6,068 bases of DNA from Candidatus Omnitrophota bacterium (GTDB lineage: Bacteria; Omnitrophota; Gorgyraeia; Zapsychrales; Zapsychraceae), in NCBI GenBank assembly GCA_018399915.1, contig JAGYNW010000125.1, positions 1 to 6,068 of the forward strand, read 5' to 3'. Made by a program: the position numbers and the translations under genes. The notes under the pieces were generated by a model that worked only from the letters and a program-made list of their open reading frames with translations, was not told where the DNA came from and did not search any database. This document shows, piece after piece, positions 1-4,920 of this stretch (its first letter is position 1; every line of letters starts with the position of its first letter).

Positions 1-30
1 AATCAAAATAAAAAGGGAGTTTTTTATCAT
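1..30 (-). CDS. Possible start of a further gene, cut by the window edge
   Basis: An ATG at 30 reading leftwards opens a frame that stays open for ten codons to the window edge, giving MIKNSLFILI. One lysine followed by a hydrophobic run could be the start of a signal peptide or membrane segment. An AGGGA stretch lies about 10 bases upstream, rather far for a ribosome binding site, and a TATAAT lies at 62..57 without a clear -35. Ten codons are too few to prove a gene; the position just after the end of the glycosyltransferase gene on the same strand is the main support. Confidence 0.27.
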   Translation of the reverse strand, partial: MIKNSLFILI

Positions 31-63
31 GTAAGCCAAGTCCCTAGGCGCTGTTTATTATAT

Positions 64-696
64 TTAATCACACGTGATCACGGTTACGCGTTTATGCTCC
101 ACCCTCTCTTCAATGATTTTTTTATTTTCCTCGCTGCAGACATGGATTTCATCATAATTTTTCCAGGTCTCATCCTCCATTTTCCGGAATTTCTTCCATT
201 CTAAGAGAATGAACAGTTTTTTGACCGGATTAGGGGTTTTTTTAAGGATTTGTTGAGTGGTGGATGTGGAGATCTCCTGTTCCAACAGCACTTTATAGCT
301 GAACATGGTTTGGGGGATGTGAATGGTCTGATGGATGCCATCACAGATGATCTTGTCAAATTTGCCCTGTTCATAAACTTTCAAAAACCGTTCGCGCATA
401 CGTTCGGAAATACAGGCGTAAACAGAATACGGGAGCGGTGAGAACACAGAAAGAAATAAATTTTTGATTTTTTGAACGAGGCCCGTGGTATGCACGGCTT
501 CATTACAGAACACCGGGGTGGCGCCCATATCCACAAAATGATCAGTCGCCGGGCTATTGTCGTATGAACGGTCATAGCGTGAAAGTATGGTTACCTGGTT
601 CCCGGGGATATTCTTTTTAATATAATCATAGATGCGTATTTTGCGGACCGTATTGGCCGGGTATGGGAGTTCTTTGGTTATGATAAGTATTTTCAT
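64..696 (-). CDS. GT4-like glycosyltransferase, N-terminal domain only (truncated)
   Basis: A 210-residue protein that begins MKILIITKELPYPAN, the usual first strand and loop of the N-terminal Rossmann domain of GT-B, family-4 glycosyltransferases, so the start is secure. Other fitting parts are the helix with RKIRIYDYIKK (about 19-29), the strand FDKIICDGIHQT (about 113-124) and the end EIHVCSEENKKIIEE, which matches the helix leading to the interdomain linker. The protein stops at VTVITCD, exactly where family members normally read V-IPNGVD and enter the C-terminal nucleotide-sugar-binding domain. Full-length members have roughly 350-400 residues, so the donor-binding half with its EX7E region is absent. 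The stop is followed in frame by two more TAA codons, so a single nonsense change does not explain it. It may be a degraded gene or a partner subunit. It follows the membrane protein gene by 79 bases. A catalytic role by itself is unlikely. Confidence 0.85.
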   Translation of the reverse strand: MKILIITKELPYPANTVRKIRIYDYIKKNIPGNQVTILSRYDRSYDNSPATDHFVDMGATPVFCNEAVHTTGLVQKIKNLFLSVFSPLPYSVYACISERMRERFLKVYEQGKFDKIICDGIHQTIHIPQTMFSYKVLLEQEISTSTTQQILKKTPNPVKKLFILLEWKKFRKMEDETWKNYDEIHVCSEENKKIIEERVEHKRVTVITCD

Positions 697-704
697 AAGG
701 ACCT

Positions 705-733
705 ATTGTAATAGATTGAAGGCTGCCTGACAA
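705..733 (-). promoter_or_regulatory. Sigma70-type promoter for the truncated glycosyltransferase, probably leaderless
   Basis: Reading leftwards, TTGTCA (733..728), a 17-base spacer and TACAAT (710..705) match the -35 and -10 consensus at five of six positions each. Only 8 bases separate the -10 from the ATG at 696, so transcription would start about 0-2 bases before the start codon. Only a weak AGGT stands upstream of the ATG. This implies a leaderless or nearly leaderless mRNA. Confidence 0.55.
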
Positions 734-738
734 GCGAT

Positions 739-760
739 AAGTCATTACGCAAGTCATTAC
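739..760. repeat. Short 12-base tandem repeat upstream of the glycosyltransferase promoter
   Basis: AAGTCATTAC occurs at 739-748 and again at 751-760, a 12-base period, just upstream of the -35 element at 733..728. It could be a pair of activator half-sites on nearly the same helix face, or chance in a small spacer. Confidence 0.4.
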
Positions 761-775
761 CTTTTCCGTTCAAGA

Positions 776-2302
776 TCAGTCCTCAGTGATCAAAAGCTTG
801 TAGCGCGCTGCTTCCCTGGTTCCTAAGTATGGAATATATAAGAAATTAATGAAGGTGTTTTCCTTGAATGTTACATGGGCGGGGGTTTTAATGTTCCGGA
901 GTGTGTAATTCCCCGGATAGTCCGGATGCACATAAAAAGAAAACCCAGGTACTTGTCCTTTTTGTGCGATCAGAAGGTCTAAAGTCCGGGTCAATACGAT
1001 CTGGGGTTGGGTCTCAATGCGAAAGGCTTCTGATTCTTGAAAAATACGGAAACCCTGCAGGCTGCCGGAGGCCAGGCATACAAATATAAAAATAAACCGC
1101 AAAATCCGGAGTGACCCGGTGTTCTTCGGCTGTCCTATCAAGAGGGATCCGGCAATCGTGGCCAATACCCAGAAAAAGTATTGATAATATGTGTTAACAC
1201 GAACAAGCTGCAGAAAGTCTACACGCTGCTGCCGGCCCGCGGCGATGACGCCCACGTAAATAAAAAGCATGCTCATAACAAGACCGAAACAAAAGAGTGC
1301 CGGCCGGGAAAGCCTTTTAAGGCGATGACAGGCAAGCCCGCAAAAAGCGCTGATGAAGATCAGCCCGGTAAACACGCTCAGGTTGTTTTGCCAAAGGGGT
1401 TTGAAGCGCAAGACATCGCCGGAAAAAAACATGGTGCGTGAGCTTAAGACATAGCCGTACAAGCCATGAAAGATCCCGACATAGGACCACCACAGAATCG
1501 CCTTCACGGAGTTTATGGCCACGGTTGTCACCGAAAGGCTGCTGCTTTCAGCCGGTATAAGCGGGATATGATTCACGATCACAAGATTATAAACACTGGT
1601 TAGGCCGTATATGATGACCGGAACCCCAAGAATAAAGGCGCGGTGCCAATAACGCGGCCGGGCGGCAATGAGGGCGGTCAGCAGGCATAAGGCAAAGAGG
1701 TTAGCGGTCTCATAAATAAAACAGGCGATCAGCAGCAAAAGGGTGATGGTAAAGGCGGTCCTTAAGGACAGATGTTTTGCCTTCAGGGAAAGAAAATAAA
1801 GTTCCAGACTTTTGATCACGCAGGCGGTCATCAGCAGATAGCTTGTTAAATGGCTCCAGGTCACTTGTTCGTAGTTTACCCGGGACAAGGCAAAAGCCCA
1901 GACGACAGCGAAGGCCAACAAGGGCCCGTTTATTTTCCAGAGAAGTTTCAGGAGGCACCAGATCACAAGCAAATGACACAAGACCGCGAACGATTGCCAG
2001 GCCCAGAACCGGTGGCCGAAAAGGACTTGTTCTGATCCGAGGATCATGTACAAAAGCGGACGGAACGTCAGGCTGTCTCCCGGAGAAAAAACGCGGTTCC
2101 GGGTAAGATCATAGCATCCGAAGATCAGGTCTGCGGGGTCTTGCCGGGTGGATGTCTCGGCCAGATACACGATCTGGTCGGCCCGGGGTGGATGAAAAAG
2201 GCTGGGATAATACGCCGCGATCACAGCCACGGCTGTCAGTGTGAAGGCCAGCAGGCGCAGGGCGCCGGATTTGGTTAGTGTTCTTTTTTTCTTATCGCGC
2301 AT
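776..2302 (-). CDS. Polytopic membrane protein, GT-C glycosyltransferase-like
   Basis: A 508-residue integral inner-membrane protein with about ten or eleven hydrophobic segments, starting with one at about 14-32 after a basic N-terminus (MRDKKKR). The first extracytoplasmic loop has RADQIVY (Asp42) and then FRPLLY (80-85) followed by G.RFWAW..F...CHLLV. This resembles the aspartate and F/YRPL signature of GT-C enzymes that take sugars from polyprenyl-phosphate carriers (PMT/TMTC-like). That is a likeness seen by eye, not a search result. About 70 residues at the C-terminus look soluble and probably lie outside the membrane. A TTG at 2305 directly precedes the ATG at 2302; the ATG is preferred, although neither has a strong ribosome binding site. 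The gene begins 36 bases after the stop of the receiver/H-box gene and may be cotranscribed with it. If it is an enzyme, it would glycosylate a lipid, polymer or protein in the envelope. A non-catalytic membrane protein is the alternative. Confidence 0.8.
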   Translation of the reverse strand: MRDKKKRTLTKSGALRLLAFTLTAVAVIAAYYPSLFHPPRADQIVYLAETSTRQDPADLIFGCYDLTRNRVFSPGDSLTFRPLLYMILGSEQVLFGHRFWAWQSFAVLCHLLVIWCLLKLLWKINGPLLAFAVVWAFALSRVNYEQVTWSHLTSYLLMTACVIKSLELYFLSLKAKHLSLRTAFTITLLLLIACFIYETANLFALCLLTALIAARPRYWHRAFILGVPVIIYGLTSVYNLVIVNHIPLIPAESSSLSVTTVAINSVKAILWWSYVGIFHGLYGYVLSSRTMFFSGDVLRFKPLWQNNLSVFTGLIFISAFCGLACHRLKRLSRPALFCFGLVMSMLFIYVGVIAAGRQQRVDFLQLVRVNTYYQYFFWVLATIAGSLLIGQPKNTGSLRILRFIFIFVCLASGSLQGFRIFQESEAFRIETQPQIVLTRTLDLLIAQKGQVPGFSFYVHPDYPGNYTLRNIKTPAHVTFKENTFINFLYIPYLGTREAARYKLLITED

Positions 2303-2338
2303 CAATCAGCCGGATCTTAATCGGGTTTTTAAAAGCGG

Positions 2339-2986
2339 TCAAACATCTTTGTCCTTATTAGACGGGGCATCCAAAAGGGTGATGGTCTTGTCGACCGCGT
2401 GTATCGTCTCTTTCAGGATCTTATCAGCCATCTCCGAAATCTCGGCTGAAGGCAGGTCCCGGTAGATCCCTTCTTCTTTATTGAGCAAATAAACCTCGCA
2501 TTGGCCGCGCAGATTGCCTAAAAGGTTTTTGATGGTATGCGCCAATTCCCGGGAGGCGCCTGAGCCTATGGAGACGGGACTTTGCGCGGGCCGCTTTTCC
2601 TGATGAAAATCATGTCCGAGGATCTTTTGGATAAGGTCTTCCAGATCCGGCAGGACAACCGGTTTTTCAACATAAGCGCTGATATTCAATGCATAAAGTT
2701 CCTGCCTCTCTTTTTCAGAAATAAAGCTATGCCCGGTAAGGATCACCACTTTGATATCTTTGTCAAAGGTGCGAACTGTTTTAAGGACCTGCATGCCGTT
2801 CATATCCGGTATGGACCGGTCAAGGATCATGATGTCGGGTTTAAGCAATTTGACCAGAGAGACCGCAGCCGTACCGCTGGCAGTGGTATTGACAAAATAG
2901 CCTCTTTTGCCGAAATAGGATTGGCAATAGCCGATAACATCGGGTTCGTCGTCGACAACAAGGATTTTGGGATGGGCATTTTTCAT
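2339..2986 (-). CDS. Response regulator: receiver domain plus H-box (DHp-like) hairpin, no ATPase domain
   Basis: A 215-residue cytoplasmic protein. Residues 6-124 form a receiver domain with all key residues: acidic pocket Asp12-Asp13, phosphoacceptor Asp56 (in MILDRSIPDMNG), Thr84 and Lys108 (in VEKP). A linker of about 20 residues leads to RELAHTIKNLLGNLRG (about 146-161). This looks like the first helix of a histidine-kinase dimerisation domain, with His150 and Asn154 in an HxxxN pattern. A second amphipathic helix (about 180-208) would complete the hairpin. No N, G1 or G2 box of the ATPase domain follows, so it is not a kinase. The residue after His is Thr instead of the Glu/Asp usual in autophosphorylating kinases. 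A Spo0B-like phosphotransfer or dimerisation role is therefore inferred. No DNA-binding domain is present. The ATG at 2986 has no ribosome binding site but lies just after a -10 element. Confidence 0.87.
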   Translation of the reverse strand: MKNAHPKILVVDDEPDVIGYCQSYFGKRGYFVNTTASGTAAVSLVKLLKPDIMILDRSIPDMNGMQVLKTVRTFDKDIKVVILTGHSFISEKERQELYALNISAYVEKPVVLPDLEDLIQKILGHDFHQEKRPAQSPVSIGSGASRELAHTIKNLLGNLRGQCEVYLLNKEEGIYRDLPSAEISEMADKILKETIHAVDKTITLLDAPSNKDKDV

Positions 2987-2995
2987 GATGAATTT

Positions 2996-3011
2996 AGTAT
3001 AGCATATTATA
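2996..3011 (-). promoter_or_regulatory. Extended -10 promoter element for the receiver/H-box gene
   Basis: Reading leftwards, TGCTATACT (3004..2996) is an extended -10 (TG-N-TATACT), and a second exact TATAAT lies at 3011..3006. No good -35 stands 17 bases upstream of either. The TATACT ends 9 bases before the ATG at 2986 and the interval has no Shine-Dalgarno sequence, so the mRNA could be leaderless. If the other hexamer is used, the leader would be about 12 bases. Confidence 0.45.
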
Positions 3012-3070
3012 CCGGGCGCATATACCGTAAACCCGGATAAATTTTGATAGACGTTGGCGCGGTTTTTGTC

Positions 3071-3301
3071 TTAAAGCATCTCTTCGTAAAGGGTTATGAG
3101 CAGCGGGATCCTGGGCAGCGCCTGTTCCGTGGGAAGATAGGCGCGCACGTCTGCCTCTCTGAGCAATATATTGAACGCTTCTTTTTCCATGTCTTGTTCC
3201 AGTAAGGATATGACCTTTTCTTTGAATTGTTTTTTGGTCAGTTTTACCAGGATCCGGCAGTTTTTCACTTCCTTGTTATTCAACACAAGCAGCGCGTCCA
3301 T
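3071..3301 (-). CDS. Small orphan protein of 76 residues, unknown function
   Basis: I do not recognise a family. The protein begins MDALLVLNNKEVKNCRILVKLTKKQFKEKV and ends ITLYEEML. It is rich in charged residues with an amphipathic helical centre (about 23-52), has no signal peptide or membrane span, and is probably cytoplasmic. It is likely a real gene: a very good ribosome binding site AAAGGAG lies at 3314..3308, 6 bases before the ATG, and a promoter with operator-like repeats lies further upstream. It diverges from the XRE-cupin regulator gene and is followed after 84 bases by the receiver/H-box gene on the same strand. Its place suggests that it is a direct target of the regulator. It could be a small partner protein of the signalling proteins, but nothing in the sequence shows this. 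Confidence 0.7.
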   Translation of the reverse strand: MDALLVLNNKEVKNCRILVKLTKKQFKEKVISLLEQDMEKEAFNILLREADVRAYLPTEQALPRIPLLITLYEEML

Positions 3302-3361
3302 GGGCCACTCCTTTCACGGGCAACGGATTTATCGGTTACGGGAAGTCTTTGATCTAACTTA

Positions 3362-3390
3362 AAGATAACATTTTATGTGTCAAAAATCAA
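3362..3390 (-). promoter_or_regulatory. Promoter for the 76-residue protein gene
   Basis: Reading leftwards, TTGATT (3390..3385), a 17-base spacer and TATCTT (3367..3362) form a moderate sigma70-type promoter. The GTCAAAA half-site at 3379-3385 falls between the two hexamers, so a bound repressor would block polymerase. The leader would be about 55 bases. A second TTGACA (3383..3378) in the same stretch lacks a good -10 at the right distance. Confidence 0.42.
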
Positions 3391-3411
3391 TACATTGTGG
3401 CATATTTTGAC
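3379..3411. repeat. Operator-like palindrome, copy 1 (GTCAAAA-N19-TTTTGAC)
   Basis: GTCAAAA at 3379-3385 and TTTTGAC at 3405-3411 are perfect inverted 7-base half-sites with 19 bases between them. This copy covers the -35 region and spacer of the leftward promoter. The same arrangement with the same 19-base gap recurs at 3497-3529, so a binding site is more likely than chance AT-rich sequence. The aligned half-sites suggest a longer consensus of about TATTTTGACAYAT. Confidence 0.6.
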
Positions 3412-3508
3412 ATATTTTATGAAAGTTACAAGTGTTTTAATTTCAATAATATATATAAAATATGAAATTATTAATGCATTTTTCTAATAAAAATATGTCA
3501 AAATAGGC
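3400..3508. repeat. Long inverted repeat (18 of 19 matching) across the divergent spacer
   Basis: The arm at 3400-3418 and the arm at 3490-3508 are reverse complements at 18 of 19 positions, the only mismatch being 3402/3506. The inner 16 bases (3403-3418 and 3490-3505, TATTTTGACATATTTT) match perfectly. The arms are 71 bases apart and their centre is position 3454. The loop seems too long for an RNA terminator, and both arms contain operator half-sites, so DNA-level regulation is the better reading. Confidence 0.7.
3438..3470. repeat. Inner 8-base inverted repeat concentric with the larger one
   Basis: TAATTTCA at 3438-3445 and TGAAATTA at 3463-3470 are perfect reverse complements with a 17-base AT-only interval. 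Their centre is position 3454, the same as that of the 16-base repeat and of the outer half-sites. The region between is almost pure A and T and probably flexible or curved. Confidence 0.5.
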
Positions 3509-3529
3509 AAAATTTTGATTTATTTTGAC
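3497..3529. repeat. Operator-like palindrome, copy 2 (GTCAAAA-N19-TTTTGAC)
   Basis: GTCAAAA at 3497-3503 and TTTTGAC at 3523-3529 repeat the half-sites and the exact 19-base gap of copy 1, displaced by 118 bases. The right half-site runs into overlapping TTGACT and TTGACA hexamers (3525-3535), the probable -35 of the XRE-cupin gene. Binding here would exclude RNA polymerase, which suggests negative autoregulation. Confidence 0.6.
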
Positions 3530-3558
3530 TTGACACGGGCTTATTATTAGTATATACA
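3530..3558 (+). promoter_or_regulatory. Promoter of the XRE-cupin regulator gene
   Basis: A perfect -35 TTGACA (3530-3535), a 17-base spacer and TATACA (3553-3558) precede the gene. The alternative TATATA at 3551-3556 would give a 15-base spacer. Transcription would start near 3563-3566, leaving a leader of about 11-14 bases that begins around the ribosome binding site GAGGGGG (3563-3569). An overlapping TTGACT (3525-3530) could be a second -35 and lies partly in an operator-like half-site. Confidence 0.6.
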
Positions 3559-3576
3559 CATAGAGGGGGATAAAAC

Positions 3577-4146
3577 ATGAAGCATAATGAAAAGATCAAG
3601 CAGATCCGTGTTGACCAGAAACTCACGGTCAAAGATGTCTATGAACGCGGTGTTGCTATATTAGGAAAACGCAAGGCGATCTCTATCAGTACCATCAACC
3701 GTATCGAGGCAGGCAGATCCCACAAATTCTCTTCGCTTGTCAAGCTGTGTTTTATTCTGGGCATTGAACTTAAAGACCTTTATAAAGGAACCGAGCTGGA
3801 GACGTGTTTGGTGACCAGGAAAAACGAACGCGCCAGCGAATACGTCATCAGTGATAAGGCGGTATCCCAGATCATTAACAGTCCAAATCAGAATTTTTTG
3901 GTCCAGGAATTTGTTTTACAGCCTTCCGGGCAGGTCCCCCGGGATCACGCCGAAGAAGATAATGAAAAGCATGAAAAATTCTTGTACGTTATCAGCGGCG
4001 AATTGGCATGTGCAGTGGATGATCAGGAATTTCTTCTGGGCAGCGGTGATACGGTCTCTTTTAACAGCACAAAACCTCATTTTTTTGAAAACCGCAGTAA
4101 GACCAAATGTAAATTCCTTACAGTAGAAAATCCGGGGCGTTATTAA
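3577..4146 (+). CDS. XRE-family transcriptional regulator with C-terminal cupin domain
   Basis: A 189-residue cytoplasmic DNA-binding protein. Residues about 5-70 form a helix-turn-helix of the XRE/Cro type: KIKQIRVDQKLTVKDVYERG, recognition helix around SISTINRIEAGRSHKFSSL, then KLCFILGIELKDLY. The stretch between helices 2 and 3 (VAILGKRKAIS) is about eight residues longer than in typical XRE proteins. Residues about 105-187 form a cupin_2 barrel with HEKFLYVISGE (His132, Glu133), GSGDTVSF and KPHFFEN (His168). In this family the cupin binds a small ligand or metal and modulates DNA binding; the ligand here cannot be told. A good ribosome binding site (GAGGGGG, 7 bases before ATG) fixes the start. 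The gene diverges from the 76-residue protein gene across operator-like repeats and ends 6 bases from the converging double-receiver gene. Autoregulation and control of the neighbour are likely but inferred. Confidence 0.9.
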   Translation: MKHNEKIKQIRVDQKLTVKDVYERGVAILGKRKAISISTINRIEAGRSHKFSSLVKLCFILGIELKDLYKGTELETCLVTRKNERASEYVISDKAVSQIINSPNQNFLVQEFVLQPSGQVPRDHAEEDNEKHEKFLYVISGELACAVDDQEFLLGSGDTVSFNSTKPHFFENRSKTKCKFLTVENPGRY

Positions 4147-4152
4147 TTTTGT

Positions 4153-4920
4153 TTATTTTCGCAGCAGTTTACCCAAACTGATCAGGGCGGCTTCCAGCCT
4201 TTCTTGGAAGATCGCGAAATCAATCGGTTTGTCCAGGTATGTGAAGGCCCCGCAGGCCATGGCTTTGCTGGCCACATCCGGACTTTTCCAGGCACTGATC
4301 ACTATGATGCGGGTGTCCGGGCTTAGTTTTTTGATCTCCTTGACGGCCTCTAATCCGTTCATTCCCGGCATACGGATATCCAAAAAGATAATATCAGGTT
4401 TAACAGCCTTGACCTGAGACACAGAGGTTTTGCCGTCAGCCGCCTCAAGGATCTCGCAGTTATAGCGGGGCGCAATGAAATCTTTGAGATTATCGCGCGC
4501 CTTTTGTTCATCATCCACGATGAGCAGGCACGGCCGCTCCATATGCCCGCTTTTATCCAGCAGGTTCCCGAGTTTTTGCATGGCCACGATCCTGAGATCC
4601 TTGGTCCCGAAAGGTTTGGTGATGAATTCATCAGCCCCGAGCTGTTCAGCCCTTTTTTGGGTTTCGGTATCTCCTTTGGCGGTAATGATGATGACGATCA
4701 CTTCAGGGTCCAGGACTTTGAACTGTTTGAGCAGGTCTAATCCGCTGCCGTCAGGCAAAATGATATCTAAAAATACAATTTTCGGTTGTTTTTTTTCAAA
4801 GATCTCCGTGGCTTTTTTGGCGGTCAAGGCCGTGAACACGGTAAAGCCTAAATATTCGAATGATCTTTTGACTGAACCGCAAATAGCGCGTTCATCATCA
4901 ACGACTAATATTTTGATCAT
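4153..4920 (-). CDS. Double response-regulator receiver protein (REC-REC)
   Basis: A 255-residue cytoplasmic protein made of two complete receiver domains with no output domain. Receiver 1 (about 2-121) has Asp8-Asp9, phosphoacceptor Asp52 in VFLDIILPDGSG, Thr80 and Lys102 in ITKPF. Receiver 2 (about 130-250) has Asp136-Asp137, Asp181 in IFLDIRMPGMNG, Ser209 and Lys231 in LDKPI. Both carry every residue needed for phosphorylation. A short linker (SGHMERP) joins them. The ATG at 4920 overlaps the stop of the preceding gene by 4 bases (ATGA) and has its own AGGGG ribosome binding site, so translation is coupled. Such tandem receivers usually act by protein contact or as phosphate sinks or relays. 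Here the likely partners are the kinase and the helical protein encoded just upstream. The end of the gene lies 6 bases from the end of the converging XRE-cupin gene, with no room for a separate terminator. Confidence 0.92.
   Translation of the reverse strand: MIKILVVDDERAICGSVKRSFEYLGFTVFTALTAKKATEIFEKKQPKIVFLDIILPDGSGLDLLKQFKVLDPEVIVIIITAKGDTETQKRAEQLGADEFITKPFGTKDLRIVAMQKLGNLLDKSGHMERPCLLIVDDEQKARDNLKDFIAPRYNCEILEAADGKTSVSQVKAVKPDIIFLDIRMPGMNGLEAVKEIKKLSPDTRIIVISAWKSPDVASKAMACGAFTYLDKPIDFAIFQERLEAALISLGKLLRK

Noticed and set aside
73..82. Perfect palindrome CGTGATCACG
   Set aside because: It lies in the coding end of the glycosyltransferase gene, is only 10 bases long and occurs once.
2303..2305. 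TTG at 2305 as the start of the membrane protein
   Set aside because: It directly precedes an ATG at 2302 and adds only one residue; the ATG is the more usual start.
3012..3036. CCGGG ... CCCGG inverted repeat after the 76-residue gene as an intrinsic terminator
   Set aside because: The arms are only 5 bases with a 15-base loop, and no U-tract follows on the minus strand; the next bases are promoter-like.
2582..3040. 152-codon open frame on the plus strand
   Set aside because: It is antisense to the receiver/H-box gene, whose receiver motifs are intact; the plus-strand product has no recognisable feature.
3403..3505. The repeats between the divergent genes as a CRISPR array or mobile-element ends
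   Set aside because: There are only a few short half-sites, inverted and symmetric, with no regular spacers, transposase or target duplication; operator sites fit better.
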